This document shows positions 22,252 to 35,374 of a stretch of 64,000 bases of DNA, piece after piece. This DNA is from Valencia hispanica (taxonomy: Eukaryota > Chordata > Actinopteri > Cyprinodontiformes > Valenciidae). Both the position numbers and the translations under genes were made by a program. The notes below the pieces were generated by a model. It did no database searches. It worked only from the letters and a program-made list of their open reading frames with translations, and was not told the DNA's origin. How positions within the stretch are numbered: position 1 is the stretch's first letter; the number at the start of each line of letters is the position of its first letter. The DNA lies in the NCBI GenBank assembly GCA_963556495.2, contig OY747705.1, forward strand, positions 23,239,501 to 23,303,500, in the 5' to 3' direction.

Positions 22252-23302
22252 ACAGTGATACCAACTTTTTTGTTTTTAAAGCTTACAAGCACGATGGCCA
22301 ATATCAAATTCACCCTCCCATGATTTGAATAATTCAATTTAAAGATATTAAAAAAGAAATTAATGCACAACTTTTATCTTAAAGAACAAGAACTTGCCAC
22401 TAAATGAGTTTATACTAAAGCATTACAAAGATAAAAGTGAAAACCTCTTTGGCTTAGTGCAGACTGGCAAATGGACTTTAAGGAACAACACCAGACATAG
22501 CGTTATTTAATTAGAGAATATATCCACAAACAAATCCATCAATGACCCAGAGTCTAGTAGAGGCAAGTCCAGTCTGCAGCATACCTTCTCTTATGCTATG
22601 AATGGGGGGGCATAAAAGGTCACTTGTTTACCTCCTACTTAATCCACATACTTGAGATTGTGGGGGCACGGGGCATTTGCAAACTGTGCAAATAGTTCAT
22701 TCATTGTTGCAGCATGCAGCATGACATAAAAGCCCAGCAAAGTGCAAGCCCAGAGTCACCCATACACCAAGTACTATGAAAAATGCCAACATGTGAAAAG
22801 ATCATTTAGGACTGAATTTATTGGCAATTAAATTTTAAATACACAAGGTAACAAAATTTAGAAAGCACACCAATATAATTAGTTTTTTTTTTGTAAAACT
22901 ATTTACAAACCATTTTGTTTTTGTCAAGTTTAATAGAAACTGTGCAGTCTTCTGTCCACAGAAGGGGGGGAGGTCATAGGTCATCAAAATGTGCTAAAAG
23001 GCCACCAGTGTGACACTGAACTATGAGGTTGCTTTCAAAATCAGTGAAGACGTAACATTTAAAACATCTTCTCTTCATACATCATATTCTAATAGATGGT
23101 TCCACAATAGAGAAAAAAACAACATAACCAACTCACCAAGTGTGGAACCCCAACTGTGGAAGTCATTGACCATAGTTCTCCCATGTTTTACACAAGAAAC
23201 TAAAAAACAACAACTGTAAAACAGTCAAATTATCTTTGGGATCCGTAGTAATTTTAACAAGCTGACTAGGTCATACTTCCTGAGCACTTCCTTCCAAAGT
23301 CT
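22252..23302. other. Intergenic, probable elovl1 3' UTR in its right part
   Basis: No coding sequence recognised. The region between 22252 and 23302 separates two convergent genes and should hold both 3' UTRs. No strong minus-strand polyadenylation signal was assigned. Confidence 0.4.
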
Positions 23303-26300
23303 CTAAGCTTTTTTCATCTTGCCATTGTGGGCGCGGCCGTTCTCACAGTGAGTAGACCCATTGGTAGATGGGTGTTGGTGGATGCCATTACTGCTGCCAT
23401 TCTCATACAATTTGCCGTTTTCATGGACTTTTCCATTCTCGTTGTGCTTGCCGTTCGTGTACGCTACTGAGCCGTTCTTCTGTTGCTTGACGTCCTGTTT
23501 TGGCAACCGCTTACCCTTAACGTAGGCCTGGACCCAGAAGTTAGAGAAGAGAATGAAGAAGAAGGTGCCATACATCCAGACAAGGTGAATGATGGTGGGG
23601 AATTGGTAGTCGCAGCTGTCCATAAAGTAATACTGGGTAGCGTGGAGAGAGACCAAGACAAACTGGATCTGTTGAAGAAAAAAAAAAGAAGAAAAAAAAA
23701 CAGGCTTCAATTTACTATAAAAACACAGACATTTCTCTAAAACCCCCTTTTTTTTAAACGATGGTGCCACTTTGCCGCAAAGCGGGACGCTTTGGTCATT
23801 CATAGGTAGGCAAATCCAGCGTTGCGGTAATATTACAATCAAGCATCGCAGCACAAATGCCGCAATATTCTAGCCTCGCCATACTACATTCAAAGGACAC
23901 ACTGTGGAGGCAGTATTACCCTGATATGCCGCCATGTCTCATCTGATCTGCGGCCGCATGTTTTAGACACTCGGGTGAAGAGAGGGGCTGAGCTGTCCAC
24001 TGACCAGTACCTGGTGGTGAGTCGGCTCCAATGGTGGGGGAGGACGCCGGACAGACCTGGAAGGCCCAAACGTGTTGTGAGGGTCTGATGGGAACGTCTG
24101 GCAGAGTCTCCTGTCAGAAGGAGCTTTAACTCACACCTCCGGCAGAACTTTGAACACGTCCCAGGGGAGGCGGGGGACATTGAGTCCGAGTGGACCATGT
24201 TCCGCGCCACCATTGCCGAGGCGGCTGACCGAAGCTGTGGCCGCAAGGTGGTCAGTGCCTGTCGCGGCGGCAACCCCCGAACCCGCTGGTGGACACCGGC
24301 GGTAGGGGATGCTGTCAGGCTGAAGAAGGAGTCCTACCGGGTCTTTTTGGCTTGTGGGACCCCTGAAGCAGCTGATGGGTAGCGACAGGCCAAGCAGGAT
24401 GCGGCTCGGATGGTTGCTGAGGCAAAAACTCGGGCGTGGGAGGAGTTTGGAGAGGCCATGGAAAACGACTTCCGTACGGCTTCGAAGCGATTCTGGTCCA
24501 CCATCCGGCGTCTCAGGGGGGGAAAGCGGTCTGCCACCAACACTGTTTACAGTGGGGATGGTGTGCTGCTGACCTCGACGCGGGACGTTTTGGGTCGGTG
24601 GATGGAATACTTTGAAGACCTCCTCAATCCCACCAGCACGCCTTCCAATCTGGAAGCAGGGTTTGGGGACTTGGGGTCGGTCTCTCCAATCTCTGGTGCT
24701 GAGGTCACCGAGGTCGTTAAAAAGCTCCTTGGTGGCAAGGCTCCAGGAGTGGATGAGATTCGACCGGAGTTCCTCAAGGCTCTGGAGGTTGTGGGGCTGT
24801 GTTGGTTAACGCGGCTCTGCAATATTGCGTGGACATCGGGGCCAGTTCCCTTGGATTGGCAGACTGGGGTGGTGGTCCCCCTGTTTAAAAAGGGGGACCA
24901 CAGGGTGTGTTCCAACTACAGGGGGATCACACTTCTGAGCCTCCCTTGTAAGGTCTATTCAGGGGTTCTGGAGAGGAGGGTCCGACGGATAGTCGAACCT
25001 CGGATCCAGGAGGAACAATGCGGTTTTCGTCCTGGCCGTGGAACACTGGACCAGCTCTACACCCTCAGCAGGGTCCTGGAGGGTGCGTGGGAGTTCGCCC
25101 AACCGGTCTACATGTGTTTGTGGACTTGGAGAAGGTGTTCGACCGTGTCCCTCGGGGGGCCCTGTGGGGGGTGCTCCGGGAGTATGGGGTACCGGGCCCC
25201 TTGATACGGGCTGTTAGGTCCCTGTACGACCGGTGCCAGAGTTTGGTTCGCATTGCCGGCAGTAAGTTGGGCTTGTTTCCAGTGAGAGTTGGACTCCGCC
25301 AGCTTGCCCTTTGTCACCGATCCTGTTCCTAACTTTTATGGACAGGATCTCTAGGCGCAGCCAAGGCGTTGAGGGGATCCGTTTTGGTGGCCTCAGGATT
25401 GGGTCTCTGCTTTTTGCAGATGACTTGGTCCTGTTGGCTTCATCGGAACGTGATCTACAGCTTTCGCTGGAGCGGTTCGCAGCCGAGTGTGAAGCGGCTG
25501 GGATGAGAATCAGCACCTCCAAATCCGAGGCCATGGTCTTGAGCCGGAAAAGGGTGGGGTGCCTTCTCCGGGTCGGGGATGGGGTCCTTCCCCAAGTGGA
25601 GGAGTTTAAGTATCTGGGGGTCTTGTTCACGAATGAGGGAAAAATGGAGCGGGAGATCGATAGACGGATTGGTGGGGCATCTGCAGTTATGCGGGCGCTC
25701 TACCGGTCTGTCGTGGTGAAGAGAGAGCTGAGCCAAAAGGCGAAGCTCTCGATTTACCGGTCGATCTACGTTCCTACCCTCATCTATGGTCACGAACTCT
25801 GGGTGGTGACCGAAAGAACGAGATCACGGATACAAGCGGCTGAAATGAGTTTCCTCCGCAGAGTGTCTGGGCTCTCCCTTAGAGATAGGGTTAGAAGCTC
25901 AGTCATCCGGAGGGGGATCAGAGTAGAGCCACTGCTTCTCCACATCGAGAGGAGTCAGTTGAGGTGGCTCGGGCATCTGGTCAGGATGCCTCCTGGGCGC
26001 CTCCCTGGTGAGGTGTTTCAGGCTCGTCTCACCGGGAGGAGGCCCAGGGGAAGGCCCAGGACATGCTGGATGGACTATGTTTCTCGGCTGGCCTGGGAGC
26101 GCCTTGGGGTTCCTCCCGAGGAGCTGGAACAAGTGGCTTGGGAGAGGGAAGTCTGGGTCTCTTTGCTTAGGCTGCTCCCCTTGCGACCCGACCCCGGATA
26201 AGCGGAAGAAAATGGATGGATGGATGGATGGATGGATGCCGCCATGGTGTGTCTTTTGAAACTGGCTTAAGTTACATTCTGTAAACGACTGCCAGTAGTA

Positions 26301-27616
26301 AATAAAACTGTTGAACTGAATTGCAGGATTTCCTTACCAGCTGAATGGCAGTCATGTATTTCTTCCACCACAAAAACTTCTGGAAGCGTGGTCCCGCAGC
26401 AGAAAGGCCGTAGTAGAAATACATGATGACGTGGACTGAAGAGTTCACCATGGCATGGAAAGATCCCATTCCACCTTAAGAGAAAACAAATGTCATTAGA
26501 CAGACGCCCATAGCCAAAACAACCTTAAATTTTACAACAACAAAAAAATCCTCCTAATCTACACAGATTCCAACTTAATCGTTCTCAGAGATGTTACTGT
26601 GACACAGAAATGGATGCCTCTAAAGCAGATAAGACAAGGTTTCTGCTTCTGGTCTGTCTGCAACAGGCTAGCATGCAGGGTGAAAAAAACTGAACTGCAT
26701 CCAACCTGGGTAGCTTTTGCCTTGACGTGTACTCACCAGGAGCATAAACTACTCCCCACCACCAGGTCCATGGCATTAAGGAGTGGTGAAAGATGTGCAG
26801 GAAAGTAATCTGACCATGCCTTTTTCTCAACACAAAGAAGATCTAAGAAAATAGACATTTACCATCAAACTAAGCTGATAATGGATAATTAAATTACAAG
26901 AATACAGAGAACTGGACTTACTGTGTCCATCAGCTCAATTATCTTTGAAAACCAGAAGAGCCATGCCACCCTTACCATCTAGAGATGAGAAATATCACTT
27001 TAATAGCAGGTGCATTTTTAAAAAGTTTAAATCAAAGCAATCTACGCCCCCTCCTCGCTGATAGTTGTTGTACTTACTCGTAGAGCTTGAGGACTGTCGG
27101 AGGTATCAATTGCGTCACATCTCCATGTATATGTTGTAGCCCAACCAGACATCAGAAACTGAAAAAAAAAGTTTGAAAATCCATCAAAGATACAAAATGG
27201 ATCAAGAGTTTTTGATCAATTGCACTGATGATTCAAATAATTTAGCATTTGGTAGTAAGTGTAAGATAATTGATTCGAACCTCATACACTATGTAAATTG
27301 ACAGAGCCACCAGAAAGAAGTTGTAGACTATCATGGGCTCCTTCAGTTGAAATGGTTTCCGGTTGGCCATAATGCGAGGTCCCAGGTACAATATGAAAAA
27401 CAGGTAGACCAATAATATTGCCGTCATGGGAACAGGACTCTGCATCAACGGATACTCCTTCAGCCTTGGATCTAGGATGAAAGAGGACATTATCATTAAA
27501 GAAAACATAAATTGCTTCTGTACTTTAAAAAGGGTAAATCGCCTACCAAGTCCTGCCAAGAGGTAGTTGTAGATGTCCAAGGCGTGCGAGCCCATCTCCT
27601 GAAGTTGCTGGAGCAT
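23303..27616 (-). CDS. elovl1: Very-long-chain fatty acid elongase 1 (ELOVL1)
   Basis: ER membrane 3-ketoacyl-CoA synthase that condenses malonyl-CoA with long-chain acyl-CoA (mainly saturated and monounsaturated, C20-C26) in the first, rate-limiting step of elongation. Minus-strand exons: 27547-27616 (ATG), 27281-27471, 27078-27158, 26922-26978, 26737-26842, 26338-26474, 23303-23668; 1008 nt, 335 aa. All phases match and all introns are GT-AG (intron 2 donor is GTTCGA). Family signatures: [21 protein letters not shown], the catalytic histidine box HIFHH at residues 149-153, MNSSVH-type '[11 protein letters not shown]', and QFVLVSLH. Several hydrophobic spans fit the multi-pass topology. Unusually, the C-terminus is extended and rich in Asn-Gly/Glu-Asn-Gly repeats (human ELOVL1 is 279 aa). 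It ends KMKKA, a KxKxx ER-retrieval signal. The last intron is enlarged by a Rex3 LINE. Confidence 0.94.
23755..23936 (-). repeat. Dispersed repeat, copy A (target of the Rex3 insertion)
   Basis: Read on the minus strand, it matches the segment at 34343-34450, sharing 'taatattaccgcaa', 'tatgaatgaccaaag' and 'tttgcggcaaagtggc'. The repeat continues as 'gccgccatggtgtgtc' after the Rex3 at 26236. Family unknown, possibly a MITE. Confidence 0.5.
23937..26235 (+). mobile_element. Rex3-type (RTE clade) LINE, 5'-truncated, with target-site duplication
   Basis: Flanked by an 11-bp direct repeat ATGCCGCCATG at 23926-23936 and 26236-26246. The 3' end is a (GGAT)n tail after 'ccccggataagcggaag'. The sequences at 24855-24874 and about 25301-25320 match the conserved Rex3 stretches used as PCR primer sites in fish surveys. 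It lies antisense in the last intron of elovl1. The 5' end is truncated inside the region between the endonuclease and reverse transcriptase. Confidence 0.85.
24000..26201 (+). pseudogene. Rex3 reverse transcriptase, frameshifted
   Basis: Pieces in three registers: about 24180-25120 (linker and RT start, [46 protein letters not shown]), then 25110-25300 ([15 protein letters not shown], the first RT Asp), then 25311-26201 ([10 protein letters not shown] box, [40 protein letters not shown]). Frame breaks fall near 25110-25125 and 25300, so no functional protein is made. The well-kept FADD motif and clear TSD suggest moderate age. Confidence 0.85.
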
Positions 27617-27650
27617 ATTTGCTGTTGTGACTTGTTGAGACCCAGTTACC

Positions 27651-30150
27651 TGTGAGAAAAATAAAGATAACAGCTGATTGTTAGTTTTGTGTACTAAAGC
27701 CAAACACAGCACCAATGCCTCATGATGTTTTTGTACAATCTCTAGAGGCATTTGAAGTTCTTAACTCAAAGTGTATCCTTCCACTCCCATTTGCTCTCCC
27801 TTGCTGAAACATTTTTATAGCAGACAAAAAGATTTTCAATCAATCTAGAGTGTTTTCTTTGTTCTGGAGTGAAACTCCTCATCAGTTATGGCCTGATATG
27901 AGAGAGGCGGAGCCACGACCCAAATCCCACAGTAAACCGATTTTGTTCAGAGTCAAGCCCATTGGTTTAGAGACAATATCCAAACCGCTTTTCTCAAATA
28001 AATTCCACTGGGACAGAAAAAAAAGAAAGTTATGCAACAATTTGTTCAAAGAGTTCACTGAAATCAAAACTCAAACCTGGATACAACTACAACTTCTTTA
28101 GTAAGAGCCCCTTTTGAGAAAGAAAACACTGATGATCTTTAAATACAATGCAAAAGTATTGTCCAGGAATGATGCTATGGGCTTCAAGCTTGGGTATTTT
28201 CTTTTTATAAACCTTAAACCTCGAGTGTAAGCTGAAAAGCACATTCCCAAAGAAGATTTCCAGGGTGCGGCTTGCCCCGGGAGCACCATTGTTTGAACTA
28301 CAATCTACAATGCTCTGAGTTTTCACTGCCCACGGTCCTCCTTAAGCCAATATGATTAAAGGCTAATAATTTCAGTCTTTGGAATGAAGGTCATAGCTGA
28401 GATACCACAGCACCTGGAAAGAGGGAGGGTGAGGAAGGGAGGAAAAAAAAAAGAAAGTGAAAAGGCAATGCAATGCAAAGTGTGTGGGGCGTTTCACAAA
28501 ATGAAATATTGGAAATGTACTGATAGTTTTACAATTCTTGCTGAAAAGTTCGCTATACCAGTCATTGTTTTGCAAAATAAACATTTACTCAAATGTAAGC
28601 AAATAAATTGAAATGAGAGATTACACCGTTCCCTTTGTAGCTTCTTTCAAACTTTCCATTCATCTACCACAATGCTTTGTCAAAACCCTCTCAACCTCCC
28701 CAGTTACTTCCCGCATAGATTCCAGGTGACACGGAGAAGCATACCAGACAAATTTCTGCCAGCCATGCAACCACTTGGTTTCCTTCTGTTGGCCTTTTAA
28801 AAACAAAAATGGAATACTGCCAGATTGCAGACTCAAGTGCTGCCACAACACATGCACGTGCTAGTGTTGCGTAACAATTCAGAAACATGGTATTTCAGAT
28901 AGCTCTTACATAAAAAGCTGAGGTTGCTTTTGATTCATTGTCGAGACATTTGGTGAAGCACCTCACATTTTGGCAAAAGTATCATGTCAGATGTCTTGAG
29001 TGTGTCTTGTTCTGGGAAAGAAAATGCTTCACAGTTAAGAATCTGGTCATTTTATTTCACCTTAACCACCGCTACGCAAGAGCACCTATAAGATCTCTTG
29101 TAAGGCCAATCGTGAACGGACATGGGGCAATGTGGGGTTCAGGATAGTTTTAAACCTGACCAAAGTTAGACCACGTCTAACCCTTTTGTCAAATCAGGGC
29201 CTACCTTTATAACCAGATTTGATATCATTTAAAGTGACAATTACAGTAAGATATCGTTACAATAAGATGTGAGAGATCCATTTCCGATAACTTTCTTGTT
29301 TTAGGTGGAAATGTGACTTTTCGTGGTCAAATTAAAATTGTGACCATTAAAAGTAAACATATAAGATAGAAGGATAACCCTAACAACCAGTAGAAGAAAA
29401 AAGATAACTTCCCTTTCTGAGACCCAGAAGATAGAAATTGAAAGACATGGAGACCCCTTCCTTAACAGCCCAGTGGAACCAAAACCACCATTTTACCAGC
29501 ACCAGCAGCAACTCACTTCATCTAATCTCCACCAATTGAAAGGTTGCACAAAACTTCAGGGTTACGCAGTAAACTAGTCCGGGACATTGCTTCTAGTAGT
29601 CGTGGCATATCAGCTGAGGTTGAGATAACCCAACAGGAGGACAAGGATTTTCGCATGACTGTGAGAAGGAAGGGGGGGGGTCAGAAAACAGAAAACCATC
29701 AGTATTCCCATGACACGGTGATGCAATTTAACTGTGGACACGTGCGTACTTAAGCACCTTAGAAAAATGCCCTCTGTACTCTCTCAGGAGAAATGAGTTA
29801 CAGCTGCTACCACCAGCACCGACCCCCAAACTCTAAACTTTCCAACATCATAGTCCATTCATTAAAAGAAGTTTAACAGCAAAAGGTTGGTTTGCAGCTA
29901 TGAACAAGAGACCAAATGGAAAGGAGGGGAAACTTTTCCCCACCAGAAAGCCATGTTAATGAATCATGGGGATGGAAAAAGGGAGCTCACGAGTTAGAAG
30001 TTAACGATGAACACAGAGGAGTTAAGAATAAGGGAAAAAAAGCAGTTGGGGGAAAAAGTCAAGAACACATTTGCCTTGATAGACATTAACCAGGAAGACC
30101 AGAACTTCAGCAGAACAGAGACTGCTTCATATTAAAGTTGAGATACGTAC
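27651..30150 (-). other. Probable 5' UTR intron of elovl1
   Basis: The first coding exon of elovl1 has an acceptor (tctcacag) ending at 27651, so an upstream non-coding exon is required. This stretch would be the intron if the first exon is the one at 30151. No coding or element recognised; the short frames have no domains. Confidence 0.5.
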
Positions 30151-30575
30151 CGTTTCAAGAACAGACTTGTTTCTTCCCCTTAAATCATCAAATCAGAAGC
30201 GACTTTCTCCTTTTACGGTTTTGCAAGGCCTCTCAGCTGGCTCGAGTTGCAGGAAGGCAGGCAGGCGGGCAACAAAAAAAAGAAAAAAAGAAAAAAAAAG
30301 AAAGCAGCAGAGAGGGAAGAGAAAGGCAAGACAAGACTCAGATGGGGTAGGAGAGTGAGAAAGTAAGCTGAGAGTGACTGGTACCAGCAGTCTTCCACAG
30401 GTCCACACCCTCCCTGACTCACATGGTGGATGAATAACCAGCCTTCAGAAGGAGAGGGAGGGAAGGAGGCAGAGCCAGAGGGAAAGAGGGAGTGTGAGCT
30501 CTATGTGTGAGCGTCCTGTACGTCCGTTAGAGATACAGCCAGGGTTCAGGGGACAAGCCGCCCCTATTTAAGACA
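30151..30575 (-). promoter_or_regulatory. Candidate promoter and first exon of elovl1 (proximal)
   Basis: On the minus strand, a TATA-like TTAAATA (30571-30565) is followed directly by a GC box GGGGCGG (30564-30558). Then comes a pyrimidine-rich leader, and a good donor AAACG|GTACGTAT at 30151/30150. This fits a non-coding exon of about 390 nt splicing to 27650. Inferred from signals only. Confidence 0.45.
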
Positions 30576-31714
30576 CACTTTACTAAACAATTCAAAGTAA
30601 AATCATAACCTACACTAATGAGCAGCATTTCAGTGCCCATTTAATCACTCTCTTGGTTACACCCTGTTCTCCCTGAAACACACAGCTCAGAAGTTGCCAA
30701 GCAGGTTCCCCCCCATCCCCCCACCCCTTTCTCCGGGTGGGCCGATTATATTATTCTCATGGAGCAGGGAAGAAATCAGAGGAGAGTCTGTTATCATGAA
30801 GCAGGCTATTGTTCCGTCTTTCCTGGCCCGCTACCCAGCCAACACCCATTAAGCAAAACTAGCCTCAATATGTGTCTCTGTGGTAAGGGACAATGTCACG
30901 ACCCAGACATCCCACGTGGAGTAGAAGCCCCAAAACTAAACATCTGCATCATATTAGCTGGTAGTACATTTCTAATCAAAACTTGGTTTTCTTACTTTTA
31001 CTCCAATACCATGTCCAATTTTAACTATAAGCAAGAGAAGGGGAAAAAGCTGTCCATCTCAACCAGCATCGGACAGAGCTGAAGTTTGCTCAGGGCTGGA
31101 TGGAAATCATAATGTAGACAAAAATAATTGCAGCAAAGTAGATGTGACTCATAAGATAATGCTTAAAATTTTTCTGCAGGACTTGCATAAGACCGCTTTG
31201 CTCTGGAAAGAAAACCACTAGCTAGAATGTCAATGCCACACCCAGGCAGAGCCAGGCAGGAATATAATCAACAACTATTTGGAAATACTTTGGCATCTTC
31301 TTCATTTTAAACAATAGTGTGCCGACTGTGGAGAAAAACCAGAAAAGTCTAGTGACCATCTTCATATGTTTTTTTTGTTTTTTGGTGGGCGAACTGTAAA
31401 AATTCATACTTTAGATATAGAAACTGAAATGCCTAAAGAGAGAACTCTTGAAAGCATATTACATCTAAATGTAATTGATTTTAGATTAAAAAGGACAGTA
31501 TGATATTATCCCTGTCAATCTGGGTGATACTTTTGGTTGTGTAGTGGGTTTTGGCTTCACTAGTTACCAACTGGAACTGATCTCGGATTAGAGAATGACA
31601 ATGGATGTTTGGTTAAGCATCTGTAATGAAACGTACACCGTACCGGTCCACCATGATTGAGACAGAACAAAATAAAAAAGTAAACGTTTCAATTTACCAG
31701 TTGAACAACATCCC
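30576..31714. other. Intergenic, nothing identified
   Basis: No exon, element or tandem array recognised. Confidence 0.45.
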
Positions 31715-31945
31715 TATGGTCACGATCTGTAGGTAGTGAGAAAGAATACAAGCAGCTTAACTGAACTTCCTTTGAACGGTGCCTGGATTTTAAAGGGACA
31801 GGGTGGGGAGCTTGACCTTTGAAATGGTCACCCTCTGGTAAAGATGCCCTCAGCACCTCTTCCTAGAAGTGTTTCAGGGAGATTATATTTGATGGTTGCC
31901 TTGGAGATACTTCAGAGCCCCCATTCCCAGACAAGCTGTAACTGC
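31715..31945 (+). mobile_element. Badly decayed Rex3/RTE 3' fragment
   Basis: Resembles the Rex3 copy at 25790-26110 in order and spacing: 'ggtcacgatctgtaggtagtgag', 'aatacaagcagct', 'gtgtttcaggg', 'cccagacaagctg'. Heavily mutated. Confidence 0.45.
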
Positions 31946-34342
31946 TGCCCCTGCAGCCTGGTCTTATAAATATTAGAGGCTTGATGGTACATAAGAGTCA
32001 GTTTATTATTAGTAGTACATTCAGTGTGGTTCATCCCAAATTTCTAAGGCTGGAGAAGTCTAGACCGCCTTAGAGGATTAGGGAACTATATAGTTGCAAA
32101 AGATGCCTTCTACCCAACATACTGAAATGACCCTTAATTTGTGTAGCACTTCGGTAAACCTCGAGTTTGTTAAACTCCAAGCAGGGATTTTGGGATCATT
32201 AGGTGTTAACATCGTCTGTAATCACCCTAGCCAACACCAACTTTTCACATAAAGGCTTAATTTGGCTCTGTACTTCCAGCTCAGACTCATCAGCTTCAAC
32301 CTCCCATTTGATCCTATAAACATGCAATGCTTCATCTAAAATTTGCAGTGCAATGATGAGTACATTTTTTGCCAAATAATGATGATAACCAACGTTGTAA
32401 ATCACCTTACTGAAACAGAGATTTTGCTTGATAAAAACTCTAAACTCTATCTGCCAAGTTTCTAAATCAACCAAGTTTTATATAATTCAGATCATGGAGC
32501 TAGAAGCAGTTACTTAAACCTAAGCAGCACTAACATGCGATCCAGCAGCATTTACCTCATGTCCGAAGACTGTATTTTACATAAGACCTAAGCTTTGCAG
32601 CACGATTCATATGTCTTAAAACGTCATACACGTGAGTGTGTCTTGTAAACAGTCTTTGGTGTTACTGTTTCCGACCAGGCAAGTTTGACTTGAAGACTTT
32701 CACACTAGAGAAGGGGTGGTGGTAGAAGCATTCCAGTGAACTTTAAACCCTTCAATCTGGATACCAAAACACTCCTTAGTGAAAGACATCAGATAGTTGC
32801 CAACTGAAGTGTTTCACACACGACAGTTATCTTGAACAACACGACCACAGACCGCAATCTAGAGTCCAGTAGGATGTGTGACGTGAAAACAGAAAATGGG
32901 GATTATGGTAGTTTACGTAAGTAGTAAACTCTGTGATATTATCGCATTTAAAATTTATGCTTATCAGCAAAGAGGCCCGCATTCTGCACACGCCAGTATG
33001 TGATGAAAGAGCATAAACAAAAACAAACAGTCAGTTGTTGATTTGAAAATACAGGCGAGATCTATATAAATGCCCAATTTTAATTTCACTATTATTCAAT
33101 AAAACAAGACGAGAAGGAAATTTGAATGCCGAATGGGAAAAAGGGAGTAATAACCCACAACAAAGCTAAGCTTAATGGAAACAGTAAGCGTCCGAGTGCT
33201 TAAGGAAATGCAATCTTGCGTTGTTGAGAAGTTTCAATTACTCACATTTGTCTCACACGTGGGATTTTTGCTCCCACGTTTGGCTGGTCCAATATCACCA
33301 GTCGATGCATTTGAATAAACTTCAACAATGAAAAAATGTCAAATGTAATAGTTTTCTTAAGGCATTGCTGCAAAACCTAGGCATAATTAGTAACATCAGA
33401 ATATTGCTATTATGCAAAAGGTGACAGCATGCAAAGCTGCTACTGAAAAAAGAAAAACATTAGGCTACTACATCCCAAAAAGCACTAATGCATGTCCAGT
33501 AAACCCTGCAGGGCGACATACTCAGGCAGAAAACATTAGAAACATGCTCTTTGTTCCTCCAGGTGAAGGAGGAAGTACCCTCCTCTGTCCTATAGTCTGA
33601 TATTTAGGAAATATGGGGATGCCGACAGTTTCACTATGCGTAGGATCTAATTTCATCCTAACTTGTTCTGCAGCCATGTCATCATGAGGCACGCAAAACT
33701 ATAATATTCATTCTACACCTACCCAGTCTGTGCATCTAACATGCTACACAACATAGTTTCTAAAACAGGGAAGTTACACAGATCCTATTTCAGTCATGAT
33801 CTCACACACAGAATCTAGGAGATAAATTCTGATTGCCCTCTACAGAAAGTAAAACCCAAATTATTGAGGCAAAATTATTTGGTCGTCAAACCCAAGTAGC
33901 TTCTCCGCTCTCACCCCCAATAGATGATGAAGGAATTACTAGCTTTGATTTGATTTTTAGTACACAATTTTTTTTTTAAGAGCCATCAGTTGATGCCTTT
34001 AAGAAATATAATGGGATTTTTTTGGTGGTTTTTCAGTGGTTTGCCAACCACTGGTCCAGTATTAATTATACAATTCTGATCTCTGGCTGACTGTTGCATC
34101 TCCAACATTGATTTTTTTTAAGTCTAAATAAAACAAAACTGGAAATTAAAACTGCTATTGAGGCAGTAGGATTCATGTTTGTTAATCGTACCATATACAT
34201 ACATATATGTTGTACCAATGCACTTTTGTTCATGCACGTTTCCAGGCAGGTATGCAAGATGAAAATTAAAGATCACAGTTACTAAAAACAGTGAATCACT
34301 TGACAAAAATTTAAAAAAAACATAAGGGGGGAAAAAGCTTCA
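31946..34342. other. Intergenic, nothing identified
   Basis: AT-rich single-copy-looking DNA. No open frame here shows a domain. Confidence 0.45.
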
Positions 34343-34450
34343 TAGTAATATTACCGCAATGCCGGATTTGACCACTTATGAATGACCAAAGGCTCCCTGG
34401 TGCCGCCTCCACTTTGCGGCAAAGTGGCAGCATTGTTTTTTGAAACAGGC
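34343..34450 (+). repeat. Dispersed repeat, copy B
   Basis: Inverted relative to the copy at 23755-23936 and sharing its blocks (see there). Confidence 0.5.
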
Positions 34451-34914
34451 TATTCTCTTCCCTCCCTCCCTCACTTCTTCCTTTTCCTCTCCTAGTCTCA
34501 CCAAGGACTCGAATTTCTGTAAATTTCCACAGACAATTTCAGCTGCTTTTCATGTGTGTCCAGGTTTATGCAAACCTGGCAGTCATCAAAAAAAGACACT
34601 GGGAATGTGTTTACAGTAAAACACAATGGCGTATTTTAGTGCGACCACATGCCAGCTGAGAGAGCCAAGCACTTGTAACCCCGACCTCAAAGTGCTTAAT
34701 GAGTGACAATTAATAGCCAAGCATGACGTCTTAAAGACTCAACCAGTGTAAAAACCAACCCTGTAGGCAGGTTGGAGTTGTGAAAGACTTCCACATGAGT
34801 GGAATAATACCCTTCATGTCTGTCAAGATCGTCTCAACCACAAAGCTACAGAATAATGCTTACAAGCAGCTGTGCTTGTAAACAGCGACTTGCTGACATT
34901 GATCCTTTATTCCA

Positions 34915-35135
34915 CTGGTGTCCAGATGCAGTCCTCAAGGGGCGGTGTCCTGCAAAGCTTAGATGTGTCTTTGCGCCATCACGGCTGATTCAGATTGCCC
35001 AACTACCTCTTGAGCATGTTAACGTTCTGCAGAGGACTGTTAATGAACCTTAATACAGGTGATTCAGGTGTGTTGAAAGAGATGAAGAACTAAAACATGC
35101 AAGATACTTGAGGACTGACTTTAGATACCCCTGCT
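34915..35135. mobile_element. Degenerate palindromic MITE
   Basis: The left part 'gtccagatgcagtcctcaagg...ggtgtcctgcaa' and the right part '...tgcaagatacttgaggactgactttagatacccct' are imperfect inverted copies around a short centre. This is the pattern of a very common fish palindromic MITE. No coding capacity. Confidence 0.6.
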
Positions 35136-35374
35136 TTATTCAATAAGATTCAGAGAAGAGGTTCACTCGCCATCCATATAGTTTCCAACAAGAAGTTTTT
35201 AACCATTTGACCTTTGATCTAATTTTTCAAAACTGAATGATCCAGCTGTTCAAACGGACACCTAGGTGCAATTTGCCCTTACAGCCTGTTATAACTTCTT
35301 TATGGTGATGTGGACCAGCAGAAATTCATTCCATGATGATAAATCTATATTCAGAACTCACTAAAGAAGTACTT

